The position numbers and the translations under genes are program-made. The notes under the pieces were generated by a model. That model was given only the letters and a program-made list of their open reading frames with translations, ran no database searches and was not told the origin of the DNA. From Phaeodactylum tricornutum CCAP 1055/1 (lineage: Eukaryota > Bacillariophyta > Bacillariophyceae > Surirellales > Neidiaceae), in assembly GCF_000150955.2 (NCBI RefSeq), contig NC_011690.1:124001-188000 (forward strand): DNA of 64,000 nt, written 5' to 3'. Shown here piece by piece: positions 11,100 to 22,406 of the stretch (position 1 is its first letter; every line of letters starts with the position of its first letter).

Positions 11100-12318
11100 C
11101 TTCACATTGTCTATTGTCCCTGAATATAGTCAATTGAATCATTGGCGCGGGATGCGTGTGTTAAATGCCGCGAATGCCAATTAAGGAGTCTTTGTGCCCT
11201 TGCTACAACACCAGTATTCGCTTACCTTTTGAATCTATCCTTTGACTTCTTCATATCACTGGCGGCATCGGATATAGTGGCACCACGCTTCGTAAAAGCA
11301 TTTGGGGTTTATAAAGTTTGGCCTGGACTGTAAAGGGGTAAGGGTGCTGACAAAACTGCTGTACGAAAACACAGGCAGTATCATTGTCTATACAGTGATT
11401 GTCAAAAGAATATTTTATATTCCTCATGTCGGCATCTATTTTGCTGCAATGCAGATTCCCTCGAAACGTTCACACTGTCAGGTTAGATATTGTTTGACTA
11501 TGATATCTCGACAAACTTCATGTGAACTGTCATCGTGCTACCGCTTTGTATGTTACGAGAAGCCACAACTCTGCAACGCAATTCTGCCATAATAATACTG
11601 GCCTACTCGGCAGTGATTCTTTTAATTGTTCATTTGCCCATAGTACAGGCATCGGGACCAAAATTCCACTCCAGTTACAACCATCCGCTAGGCGCGGATG
11701 GGAACCCTTGTTTATTCGTTTGATATGCCACATATGGTACACGTGGTATTCCAGCCGTTGCCTGACGATCTCCCTAACGTACAGGACGATTTTGTTGACT
11801 GTGCAACGTTCCTTGAGAACACGACGTACAACCTTTTTTTTGCTTTATCCACCATCCAAGGGCTGTGGATGTTGTTCAACTCCTGCTTTGCTTGGACATG
11901 TCATTGACATCTCCCATGACATTGCGGAGTTCCCGTGAAGTTATCGTTGAATCTATCCAGCATCTATCAACAAGGAGTTTCGATCACTGGTCGACACTAT
12001 TGCCTTGCCTTCCACTACAGGATGACGTTCTCACATGTTCATGGCTAATCAGAACAATCCAGATCAACACTTTTGTATCACATACCATTAACGGCCTTCC
12101 TGTGGACAGCTACTTTGATGTTGGCCCTGGTAGCTTCTTCGTTGAGTGATGTCGTTAACGTGTTAGGTTGTACCACTGGGACCCCCATTGCTTTTTTACA
12201 GCCGCCGCTTTTGGCCTGGCGTCTGCAAGACTATTCACTCAAATCTACCACTTTGTTCACTGTCTGCTTCAGCGTAGGATGTATCGGAACATACTTTAGT
12301 TTGCATAAGCTGTTCTAG
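11100..12318 (+). pseudogene. Decayed intron-free paralogue of the neighbouring amino acid transporter
   Basis: Segments in different frames align in order with the intact transporter at 12458-14209. IIGAG (about 11131) matches AIAGAG; VFAYLLNLSFDFFISL (about 11214) matches LFAYVTKVSLDLLIRL; KLLYENTGSIIVYTVIVK (11353) matches KFMYSFGCLVAYVIVVK. PLCMLREATTLQ (11541) matches PLCLLRDMTPLA; GTLVYSF (11701) matches GTFVFTF; QLLLCLDMSL near 11880 and SSREVIVE (about 11928) match KLLLCFAMLL and TCRELLIV; the stretch from 12076 to the stop at 12316-12318 matches the C-terminus. Several frame changes and an in-frame TGA before IIGAG break it. Both positions where the intact gene has introns are continuous here. 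Residue identity is moderate, so the copy is old. It is convergent with its partner, 139 bp apart. Confidence 0.85.
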
Positions 12319-12457
12319 AAATGAACACCTCAAACCGTCTAAAAATGATTGTAAGCAACCGTAAGCCGGTATGGAGAAAGTGTTTGGACAAGAGTTTATA
12401 TAAAAGCTGCTATTTGTTGACAAGAACGGTGGTTGGCTGTTGTCCTTTGCTCGCTCG

Positions 12458-14209
12458 TCAGGAGAGTATATCAAGAACTAGCTTGTGCATACTAAAATAC
12501 GTGCCAACCGAGCCAATCACACCTCCAATGAAAAGTAGCAGAGTAGCAGTATAATTGAATCCTTGCAATCGAAGGGACAGTAAGGCCGGAAAAACAAAGG
12601 CAATCAACGTGCCCGTCGCACAACCGACCAACGAAAGGACGTCTCCCAGTGACGGAGCCGCTATGGCTAAACCCGTCACGACAAACCAGAGTTTCGCAGT
12701 AAGGGTAACGTGATACAGCAGTCTCAGTTGCTTTTGGTACCCGGGTAATAGTGCCGAATTGATGACATTGGCAGCGTGTGTGGAAAGGACACTCAAGTCG
12801 GTTAAAGACATGGAGACTTCGAGGATTGGTGGCCCTGGTACGCGTTCTTCGTCGTTAACTGCTAGTACGGCCTCTTCTTCGTCCAAAAGTGGTTCTTGCA
12901 AACTGCGGAGAATGTCCGGTGATTGGTGCCCGTGCTGCTGTCCATGTGATAAGGACACCGTTTCTCGCGTGTCGGGAAAGAAGGTAACAATCAAAAGCTC
13001 TAAGTCACAAAAAGCAAGAACGTCCGCATGAGTCTGTAATTCTGAATGTAGTTGACAGGAGTGTATCCGTGCACGTACCTCGGCAGGTGAAGAAGGGTAG
13101 CGGAAAAGTCAACAGCATGGCAAAACACAAGAGTAGCTTGGCGGAGTCAATAATGGAAATGGCGGGGTATATTTCGAAAATGGCACTGGGTGTGGCGTGC
13201 CAAAAGGTTACGTAGGCACCCAGTCCAATTGTCAACGAAATACTGAGCGCGGTGAATATCGAGAAGGCAGAAACTCTTTTCCAATTTTTGTAGGTTCGTA
13301 GACTTGGTTTGAGTGAACTAAACGCGAGATGAGCCGTGTGCTGCGACACAAAGGTAAAGACAAAGGTCCCCAGACTAGCCAAGAGGGATGAGAAAGTTCC
13401 CTTTTTCAGTCAAAAGGAGGTGCAAATACGGCATTGGATTGACCCTACATTGATCCAACCGATTGTACGTACCATTCCAAGTATCCCGGTCGTACTTCCA
13501 ACCAATTCTCGTAAAAAGTACCACCCGGTTCTCGAATACTGCCGTGCGGGTTGACGAGAAACAAGTAGACAATGATGACGGCGATGGCAACCATGGAAGC
13601 CACGCTGATCATACTCAAGTTGGCCAACGGCGTCATGTCCCGGAGCAGACAGAGCGGAAATATAATGACGATGCTGGCACTCCACGTTACCCAGACACTG
13701 TGACTTAAAAATTCGTACCCCCATGATTCCTCCCCGTGCATTACTGCGTCCCCGTACACTAGATTGCGCACCGCCGACCCGAGATTTTCTTTGACCACAA
13801 TCACGTAAGCCACCAAGCAGCCGAAACTGTACATAAACTTGGCTGCCGATATCGCCAGTTGGCCGACAAAGCCAAAGGCCACCCGTCCCAGATCCTCGTA
13901 CGATCCGTGTGCGCCCGGTGTTTCCAGCGACAGCCGAATAAGCAGATCCAAGGACACTTTTGTCACGTACGCAAAGAGCATGATGGAAACGATGGAAACA
14001 ATCCCACCCGACGCGGCGAAGGCTCCACCGAGGCCCAAGGCTCCGGCACCCGCAATGGCGTTGGTAAAGTTAAAGATACTTTCCCGAACAGAAGATCCGT
14101 GCTCGCCATCGTGTGGTGTTTGCACGGACGTCGTCGATTCCGTAATGTCCGGATTGGATCGATGTACAGTCAATGAGGGTTCCTCGCACCCAATGGAAGT
14201 GCTCATCAT
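12458..14209 (-). CDS. AVT/SLC38-type amino acid transporter
   Basis: Three exons (14209-13473, 13374-13079, 12999-12458) give 524 residues. Both introns have GTACGT donors. The ATG pair at 14209/14206 starts the protein; no upstream in-frame ATG exists. It shows the Aa_trans pattern: a hydrophilic N-terminus, then NFTNAIAGAGALGLGGAF (about residues 50-67, the family's unwound first helix) and about ten hydrophobic segments. A long acidic loop (SLQEPLLDEEEAVLAVNDEE, about residues 370-390) precedes the last three helices. Relatives (yeast AVT, SLC36/38) move neutral amino acids across vacuolar or plasma membranes with protons or sodium. The substrate is not readable from sequence. A decayed copy lies immediately downstream in opposite orientation. 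Confidence 0.88.
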
Positions 14210-14824
14210 AGATGAGGGAATGAAACAGAAGAGACTACCCAACAACGGGGGGTAGGCTCGGTTTTTCTGCGGATCTACCAAGCACGCATACAACGGATAA
14301 GCTTTCGGTCTTTGTGTTTCCTCCTTGCAAAATAGAATCAAGGCACAATCCGAGCCCAACGCTCCGCTTGGTGTTGTGTATTGCCGAGTTCACCATCGGT
14401 CCAAAAAGCGCACTCGGAACACAACGGCTCACGGAGGCGGGGAAAAAGAACTTTTTTCCCGCTTCACGACTCCCTTCACAATATGTTCCGGGTTATCTAA
14501 AGTGACTCGAGAACGTGTCGGAAGATATAAAATGGACACGAGAGCGACGAAGACTTTTTTGTACAGGGCAGGGCGGTCGACCAAGTCGTGGATGTGCACC
14601 ACAACGGAAACCCGAACCGTAAGAAGAACTTCCACTGCTGTTTTTCCACTGTCACATCCGTACCAGTATTGCTGTTCTGTGTGTGTACGAGACGGAGCGC
14701 GTTCGCTCCAGAAAATGACCCGGCTAATAGTAACAGGATTACAAACCGCACGGTTCTCTACCTCCCTCGTCTCACTGATCGTTGACTACGTTGGACAGCC
14801 TAACTGCACCTCAAACACTGCAGC
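14210..14824. other. Divergent intergenic region, 615 bp
   Basis: The stretch separates the divergent transporter (-) and YIF1 (+) start codons and must carry both promoters. Short open frames here lack coding character. I see no RNA gene or repeat. Confidence 0.45.
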
Positions 14825-16042
14825 ATGAGTTACTACGGAAACCCGAGTGGAAATACGACGAACGCAGGAAACGTCTCGGGTGGATCATCCTCGCAAGGCG
14901 GCTTTTACGCGGGTAGCAATAACGCTTCGGGAAGCAATGGGGGTTACAGTTACAGTCAACAGCAACCGCAGTCGGCGTACGGTAGCGAGGGTAGCGCCAA
15001 CTACAACACGCAGCAATGGCAAAGTAATCCACCGCAATCCGCGTCTCAGCCGCAACAGCATCAAATGTACAGCGGGACATCTTTGCCGCCCCAACCTAGC
15101 AACAGTAACAGCACCCACCACAACGTCGCGCAACCCTTTTGGAATCCAGCCACTGCGGCTACCATGGCGGCAGTTGCCGGTTCCATATCAGGATCCGGAG
15201 GATTTTCCAATGATACCATGCTTGATTTGGCTAGCTCCGCCGGAAAATCGTTCCTACAATCGGGCTCGGCACGCATGATTCCAGGCTTGGAATCCACCAT
15301 GTTGACTCTTCGGCACTACTTTGCCGTCGACAACAAATACGTGTTGCGAAAAATGCAAAAAGTGCTCTTTCCTTTTCTTTCGAAGCAATGGCAGCGGCAA
15401 GTAAGTTATGGTTTTGTCTAATGCCTCTTGTTTGCAGCGGGTCTGTGCGTCTAGCCGTACTTTTCTCATGCCACAACTAACGGTTGCTCCCATGTTTCGG
15501 CCTAGGAACGAGAGCCTGGCACGCCCGACACTCCCGCACAATACGATTTACCTTATTTAGACGAAAATGCGCCAGATCTGTACGTGCCGGTGATGTCCTT
15601 GATTACGTACGTCTTGTTGTGCGCCGTTTGTTACGGTAAAGCTGGACAATTCAATCCGGAAGTCCTTCCGGACGTGACCACCAAGTGTTTCATGACCCAA
15701 GTTCTAGAAGTCTTGGCCATTCGTTTTGGATTCTACACAATGCAGGTACCCGTTCCCTTTCTCGACCTTTTTGCCTACACGGGATACAAGTACCTCGGTC
15801 TCGCGTTGAATATGCTGGTGGCATTAGTTTTAGGAACCGTCTTCGCTTTGGGAACTCGCGCGTATTACGTCACCTTATTCTGGACGGCCTCGGCCATGGC
15901 CTTTTTCATGCTCAAAACAATGGCACACAACATACCGTCCCGGACGGCAGCAACCGGTCCGAAGCGGGAGATCGTAGTGATTGTCTTTGCCGCACTGCAA
16001 CTCGCAACCATGTGGTTCATGAGTCAAACGAAATTTCTGTAG
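14825..16042 (+). CDS. YIF1: YIF1 family ER-Golgi membrane protein
   Basis: Two exons (14825-15400, 15506-16042; GTAAGT donor, CCTAG acceptor) encode 370 residues. The N-terminal 110 residues are Gln/Asn/Ser/Gly-rich and probably disordered and cytosolic. The YIF1 core follows: LRHYFAVDNKYVLRKMQK and LFPFLSKQWQR (about residues 160-190), then DLPYLDENAPDLYVPVM after the intron, then about five hydrophobic helices including FAYTGYKYLGLALNM. YIF1 forms a complex with YIP1 and Rab/Ypt GTPases in COPII vesicle traffic. The length is slightly above yeast Yif1 (314) because of the N-terminal tail. The C-terminus is short and hydrophobic. Confidence 0.93.
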
Positions 16043-16744
16043 CCAATCACGATATGTTCCGAATTCTTACAGAATCGCAACCGCGTGGCTTGCTTCACAG
16101 ACTCTGGTCTGGGTGGAGGCAGCACTGTAGTGTAGCTTTTGAATTGTAGAGAAATTGGTAGCAACCAAAAGCAGTAGTAGATACTATAACATTAAAAAGG
16201 GGTCGGCCAAAGCTGCACTGGACATGGATCAAAATCTGAAAATTAGCTTCGCATGCATTATTCGCCTACTGTGCTTGCCTCATTTGGTCAACTTATGTTA
16301 AATCCGGGTGATGTATGGTTACCGCCTTACTACATTTCAACCTTGCCAATTACTGCCGTGCGAACAACACTGGAAGTTTTGACAACGACTACGACGACAA
16401 CAACAACATCGTTCGTTGAAGACCTGTTCTTCCTTTCGTCAAAACAAGGTGTGTTTCTGCTTTTTCTTGTTCAATGATGTAGAGTGTAGTTATATTTGTA
16501 TATCAAACGCCTACCACAATCGATTCGGAATAAAGACTGAAGGGTGGAGTGTGAGCTTGCTTTTAGACTGTTTTCGATTCCGTGCCGCTGCAGGCCGTCT
16601 CTATGCGACGCACTCTTAGCCGCTTTCTAGCATAAAACAGTCGCAGGGGTACACATTTCCTAATCTAGGGAACGTCGTGATCGCCTGCATTCATACGTCG
16701 TAATTTCTTACCTAATTCGTCTCTTTCTTCTCAGTTCAATCACA
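16043..16744. other. Intergenic region upstream of eL18, 702 bp
   Basis: The region contains a CGA/CAA trinucleotide stretch near 16383-16410 and a pyrimidine-rich TTTCTTCTCAG at about 16725-16735, just before the eL18 start. This could be the acceptor of a leader intron, common in ribosomal protein genes, but no donor can be chosen with confidence. I see no other gene. Confidence 0.4.
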
Positions 16745-17323
16745 ATGGGTATTGATCTAAAAGCCGGAGGTCGCCGCGTGGGGCACAGCTCCTCTATGAA
16801 GGCCGTCAAAAGCCAAAACCCTTACAACAAGCTATTGATTAAGCTTTATAAGTTCCTTGATCGCCGAACGGACTCAAAATTCTGTGGCACTGTGTTGAAG
16901 CGCCTCCATATGAGCAAGGTGAACCAACCCCCGATGGGTCTTCACCGACTTTCCAAGTACATGGCCCAAAAGGAAGGAAAGACGGCCGTGATTGTTGGAA
17001 AGGTAACCGACGATGTGCGAATGTTGGAATGCCCAAAGATGTCGGTCTGTGCACTAGCATTTACCGAGAACGCCCGAAAGCGCATTGTCGCTTCTGGAGG
17101 TGAATGCATCACCCTGGATCAGCTGGCCCTTCGTGCCCCCAAAGGATCTAACACAGTCCTTCTTCGCGGACCTAAATCGCGTGAGGCTTTGGCTCATTTT
17201 GGACACTCTACGTCGGTCAATAATCCGCACACTCACACCGGTGTCAAGCCGTACGTCCGAAGCAAGGGTCGCAAGTTCGAGAAGGCTCGTGGTCGCCGTC
17301 GCTCTCGTGGTTTCAAGGTCTAA
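16745..17323 (+). CDS. RPL18: 60S ribosomal protein L18 (eL18)
   Basis: This single coding exon of 192 residues runs from the ATG at 16745 to the TAA at 17321. The start [10 protein letters not shown] and the blocks [45 protein letters not shown] and the basic C-terminus [19 protein letters not shown] are diagnostic for eL18, a component of the large cytosolic subunit. The length equals the usual eukaryotic length (about 187-188) within a few residues. The gene sits between YIF1 and a tRNA gene on the same strand. Confidence 0.97.
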   Translation: MGIDLKAGGRRVGHSSSMKAVKSQNPYNKLLIKLYKFLDRRTDSKFCGTVLKRLHMSKVNQPPMGLHRLSKYMAQKEGKTAVIVGKVTDDVRMLECPKMSVCALAFTENARKRIVASGGECITLDQLALRAPKGSNTVLLRGPKSREALAHFGHSTSVNNPHTHTGVKPYVRSKGRKFEKARGRRRSRGFKV

Positions 17324-17411
17324 ATTTCACTGTAACATTTTAGATCATTACTCTATGAGGATAAATCGCATTCTCTATTTTGAATGCGAGATGCTCTCCT
17401 GTACTCATAGC

Positions 17412-17427
17412 TGACTAACTGTAAGAA
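17412..17427 (+). repeat. Recurrent intergenic motif TGACTAACTGTAAGAA, copy 1
   Basis: The 16-mer is identical to 46701-46716, and shorter variants occur in several other gaps of the window. It sits about 90 bp after the eL18 stop. A role in transcription or 3' processing is possible but unproven. Confidence 0.5.
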
Positions 17428-17583
17428 AGCACGGAACAGGAAAACAACTATTTACGTTAGATTATGCAAACAGTGACAAACAATTTTTGACGCCGCACAA
17501 GCCAGACACACCAAAATCACTTCATATAGAATTAGTTCCCCTTAAATAACGGTGTTAATCTGGTATTAACGCCTATGGTCGTG

Positions 17584-17677
17584 ACGGACGTGGCGCAATG
17601 GTAGCGCATTCGATTCCGAGTTGTGTATTTTTCATAGAACATTCGAAAGGTTGCGGGTTCAAGTCCCGTCGTCCGTA
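17584..17677 (+). tRNA. tRNA-Arg (anticodon CCG) with 22-nt intron
   Basis: A full cloverleaf can be drawn. The acceptor stem ACGGACG (17584-17590) pairs perfectly with CGTCCGT (17670-17676). The D arm is GCGC-AATGGTA-GCGC. The anticodon stem TTCGA pairs with TCGAA, and the loop is TTCCGA plus T, giving CCG at 34-36. The T arm is GCGGG-TTCAAGT-CCCGT and the discriminator is A. An intron of about 22 nt (17620-17641) lies between positions 37 and 38, the canonical eukaryotic site. Box A (TGGCGCAATGG) and box B (GGTTCAAGTCC) are present, and TTTT follows at about 17695. It reads the Arg codon CGG. Confidence 0.87.
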
Positions 17678-17975
17678 TTCGTCGGCTTGCACACTTTTGT
17701 CATGTCAACAACTTTTGCTTTTTATCTTTTAACTATAACGAAAATAACAGTAAGTAGTAAATGTTGTTGTATGGGCTATACCAACTGAAGAGCGTCTATG
17801 CCAACTACCTTTCTGGAACATGAGAGGATTTCCACACTGCGATGAAAATCGTTCTTATAGCACGAGAAATGCTGCATGAAATGGAAGCATCTGTCCGGCA
17901 ATGTTCAGGCAGCATAAAGAAGTCAATAAACTTGAGGGAGTCATACAACTATGTTTTTTGTACATTTCGAGGCAG

Positions 17976-19330
17976 TCAAGCTTTGATGACAATGCCAAAA
18001 AGAGTCAAGTCAAACACAATTGGCTTCCCTGGACCAGTCAGATTACTCTTGATAACACTCAGTTGTCGAGATGGCGCTCTTCCACGAAGGGGACCGTCTG
18101 AATTGGACAGTGATGAGCTTGACACAAGGTCCGCCTCGAATTCAAAGAGCACACGTGTCGAGACACAGTGATGCCACGAAGTGCCCAGCGCAGGGCGAAT
18201 ACCGGTTTGATCGATCACGGCATCCGTGCCCAGTATTGAGGAACCAACCTGGTTAATGACGACAACAACCAAATGATGTTGATCCGCGAGCCGTTTGAGC
18301 GTTTGCGCAATTTTTATCACGGTAGACGCCAGTTCAGGCGCAGATCCCGCGCCGAAATCACGACGCGCCGGAGCCGCGATGCTGTCCAGCACCAAAAGAC
18401 GAACCGGAAATTTGGCATTCGAGGACCCGACTGATTGGTGATTGCGCGAAAACAATTCATCCTCCACTTCAGAGAGCGCACCAAAAAGCTCGTCTATGTT
18501 CGATGGAGAATGGACGGTTACGTTGTCCAGTACTTCTTGGGGACTCCGGAAGCAATTTCGCGACGTAGCAGAGATGTCAACCGTCGATTCCACCAATGTT
18601 GTGTCACTTGGATACAAAAATTCACCGTGCGTGTTTGTATCCGGGACACGAGACGACCGTTGTAACGCAATCTCGCGAAGTCTCGCAACACTCAACTTCT
18701 TTTCCGTATCCACATACACGCATCCTTGCGCGTACCGGGACGCCATGATACACAGCTGCATGGCAAGCTGTGTTTTCCCTACACCAGCAGGTCCAACTAG
18801 TTCAGTGATTGTCCCCACACGTACACCACCCCGAAGTGCCTGATCCAAGGGCTCCAAACCGGTCGGCAAATAGCGCATTCGTGAAAAAGTCTCTTCGCAT
18901 CGATTGCAATCGTTAAGAGACGAGGTTGTCGAGTGCAGCAACTCGAAGGCTGACAGAGGAGAAGGCGAACACTCGACATATAATCGTCTCATAAACTCAT
19001 TGCATTGTTCTGCTTTCGGACAAGAAATGCATCGTCAAGTAAGCATACGGATGTCGGCTTACTGACGTAGACACGACTTTGTAACTACGTACCGTAGGTG
19101 AGCAAAGGGTCGAGTGTGCGGACTAGAGAGGCTGCTGAGCATTGCAGCAGCGGCCCAACGGTTCTTATACGGTGTGTAACGGATCCATTCCGGGAAGCCG
19201 TGTTCAATGTGTCGAGTGACGCGCATATTTGCTCGCGTAGTTCTCGTGCGGGAATTGTGTTTCCGTCGGTGGCAAGGTTTTCAAATAGATGCAACGGCAA
19301 TCGCGCCAAAATGCGATCAGCCGTACTCAT
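17976..19330 (-). CDS. RAD51B: RAD51 paralogue, RAD51B-like recombination ATPase
   Basis: Two exons are proposed: 19330-19093 and 19009-17976 (GTACGT donor, GCAG acceptor, phase preserved), 423 residues. The start ATG at 19330 reads MSTADR. The RecA core has Walker A GPAGVGKT (about residues 152-159) and Walker B LLVLDS (about 284-289). It is preceded by LPTGLEPLDQALRGGV, the usual RAD51-family lead-in. VYVDTEKKLSVARLREIA and ALGTSWHHCVSTRV resemble RAD51B more than XRCC3 or RAD51C, but the choice is not certain. RAD51 paralogues load RAD51 on single-stranded DNA in homologous recombination. The gene is divergent from ABCE1. Confidence 0.8.
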
Positions 19331-19814
19331 AACGTTGTTTGGAACGATACACCACTGTAGCCTATCGGTAGCAAGTCCACACCAAGTCTGCGATTGTATA
19401 GGTCGTCTCTCCAATGCCGACGAAGGTTGCTTGACCGTCAAGAACAACTCACGGTCATACTTTGCTCGTTCACGACCGAATAGGGACTCGCGGCAGCGCT
19501 ATCAGTACGCCGATCCTGTTGATGGACAGACACCACTAACAGTGTGTGTCCGAAATTCTCCCATAGGTTGCTGGAGCCCACACGGTCGACCTGCCAGACG
19601 GGGACGAAGAGCTCTCCGCACCGAGAAAACAAACACCACACAACTTACGGTTACTGTATTACTTTCGAACCGTATCGCCATCACCATCCTCGCTGACAGT
19701 GACGATCGATTTTCCCATCCACGTCCTCTGTATTGACAGTGAATATTTTAACGAATTTCTGTGCAGCTCTCTAAACCACACAGAAAGACAAAAGTAGAGA
19801 GAGACACGAGTACC
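19331..19814. other. Divergent intergenic region RAD51B/ABCE1, 484 bp
   Basis: This is a shared promoter region between start codons on opposite strands. No reliable extra exon is visible, although open frames exist on both strands. A further short upstream exon of the recombinase cannot be excluded. Confidence 0.4.
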
Positions 19815-22202
19815 ATGCCGCCGAAAAAGAAGGCAGGAAACAGTGAAGACAAGGGAGGTGAAGAGCACCTTACCCGAATCGCGATTATCAGCTCGGAGCG
19901 ATGCCGTCCCAAAAAGTGTCGTCAAGAATGTAAAAAGTCGTGTCCAGTCGTCAAGTTGGGCAAGCTCTGTATCGAAGTAACGCCTAAGAGTAAGCTGGCC
20001 TTCATTTCGGAACCACTTTGTATTGGTAAGATCTTTTAGGCGATATTCTCGTAAAATGCAACTGGCCCAATGAGGCTCTCACCTTTGTACATTCATTCGC
20101 TGACTAGGCTGTGGTATTTGCGTCAAGAAGTGTCCATTCGAAGCAATTGCGATCATCAATCTTCCCAAAGACCTGAGCAAGAACACAACTCACCGCTACG
20201 GCCCCAATTCGTTCAAGTTGCACCGCCTGCCGATGCCCCGTCCTGGGCAAGTATTGGGTTTGGTGGGAACCAACGGTATCGGCAAATCAACGGCACTCAA
20301 AATTTTGGCCGGCAAAATGAAGCCCAACTTGGGGCGATTCGACAACCCCCCCGACTGGGAAGAAATTCTTGTGCACTTTCGTGGCAGTGAGTTGCAAAAC
20401 TACTTCACCAAAATTTTGGAAGATACCATGAAGGCGACAATCAAGCCACAGTACGTCGACCACATCCCTCGGGCAATCAAAGGAAAAGTGGGGGACATTC
20501 TAAAGCAAAAAGATGAGCGCTCGGAAGCGGAAGAGTGGGACGTATTGAATTGGGCTACGACACAAGCCGAATTAAATCATTTGTTGGATCGTGACGTTCG
20601 CATTCTTTCCGGAGGAGAGTTGCAGCGATTCGCTATTGCTGCCGTGGCAGTACAAATCAGCGATGTGTACATGTTCGACGAACCTTCCAGCTATCTAGAT
20701 GTTAAGCAGCGTTTGACAGCGGCGACTATGATTCGTGAGATTCTGCAAGCACCTGGCGGTGACCGTCGTTACGTACTAGTGGTGGAGCACGATCTGGCAG
20801 TTTTGGACTACCTGAGCGACTTTGTCTGTGTTCTCTACGGAGCACCAGGAGGCTACGGCGTCGTTACTATGCCCCATAGTGTTCGAACTGGTATCAATGC
20901 CTTTTTGGCCGGTTATATTCCGTCGGAGAACTTGCGCTTTCGTGAAAACGCTCTCTCCTTCAAGGTACGTCGTGACCTGTAAAGTTGTTGAAAAGACTTA
21001 TTTTTGAACGTTGTTTCTTACACGATAAGGATCTTTGTAATGCTTAGGTTTCTGAACGAGCCGAGGCAGACTTAACAAAGAACGACGTCATGAAGGCGTA
21101 CAGCTACCCAGACATGACCAAAACGCAGGAGCGTGGTGAATCCAAGTTTGTTTTACACGTTGACAAGGGAGAATTCACGGATTCAGAGATCATCGTGTTA
21201 CTTGGAGAGAACGGAACTGGAAAGACGACATTTGTCCGGATGCTTGCCGGTCTGTTGAAAAGTGATGAACAGGTTAAGCTAGAGGAGGAAGGTATGGATT
21301 ACGAGGCTTCTCTCGCTGGTGTTCCAGATCTTAATGTCAGTTACAAGCCGCAGAAAATTTCTCCAAAATTTGAAGGAACCGTACGTCAGTTGCTGCACAA
21401 ACGAATTCGGGACGCCTATGTTCATCCGCAATTCGTCTCGGACGTTATGAAACCTCTCGTTATTGAGAACATCATCGACAACGGTGTGCAAACACTATCT
21501 GGAGGAGAGTTACAGAGGCTAGCAATTGCCTTGGCCCTTGGTGCCCCAGCGGACGTATATCTTATCGACGAGCCAAGCGCGTACCTTGATTCCGAACAAC
21601 GTATTAACTGCGCAAAGGTCATCAAACGTTTCATCATGCACAGCAAGAAAACCGCGTTTGTTGTGGAGCATGATTTTATCATGGGTACTTATCTTGCGGA
21701 TCGTGTGGTTGTCTACCACGGCCAACCCGGCATTGAAGCGACCGCTTCTTCCCCGCAATCTCTATTAACTGGAATGAATCAGTTTCTGAAGAGCTTGGAA
21801 GTCACATTCCGTCGTGACCCTGTCAATTTTCGTCCAAGGTACGTTATTCGGTGTGACCGAATTTCTCTTTGATTGTCTTGAAATGGGATGGCGACCTGGA
21901 ATGACGAGAAATCAACTCGACGCCCTCGTCGTGGCTTGTCTACGAGCGCCGTCTTGGCGTTGGCATTGGGAGAATGAAGTCTTTTGTTTTAATTTCTGAC
22001 CAGCGGAACATGAGACGAGTTGTAAGAAGACCATGGGTGGAAATTTTGCATTTGGACTCACACGGTTCTTCTTCGTTCTCGCAGAATCAACAAGCGAGGA
22101 TCGCAAAAAGATGCAGAGCAAAAGAAGAACGGCAACTACTTCTTCTACGATGATGGAGCTGATGACGCGGATGAAGATGATATCGACGACTTTGATCTTT
22201 AG
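19815..22202 (+). CDS. ABCE1: ABCE1/RLI1 ribosome-recycling ATPase
   Basis: Four exons (19815-20025, 20108-20964, 21048-21838, 22085-22202) encode 658 residues. The N-terminus holds two iron-sulfur motifs: [17 protein letters not shown] and, across the first intron, [15 protein letters not shown]. Two nucleotide-binding domains follow, with Walker [10 protein letters not shown] and GENGTGKTT, signatures [12 protein letters not shown] and [12 protein letters not shown], and D-loop motifs [12 protein letters not shown] and [12 protein letters not shown], all typical of ABCE1. The protein splits post-termination ribosomes and aids initiation. The last exon adds an acidic tail ([13 protein letters not shown]) beyond the usual end, so it is longer than human ABCE1 (599). 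Confidence 0.97.
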
Positions 22203-22406
22203 ACCGAAAAACCATGAACCGTTTCTCAAACCATTCTATAAGGCACAATCACCATTGGACCCTTTCATTAATAAGCGAGGTCATAGTGCTTGTCATTCCA
22301 TAGCCTTATTTTAAGCATTTGTTGTTCGCACTGTGCTTGATGCTCGCCCGATAAGTTCACATCAGACCATTGGACGGGTTCCTAGATATTTCTTCCCAAA
22401 GAAAGT

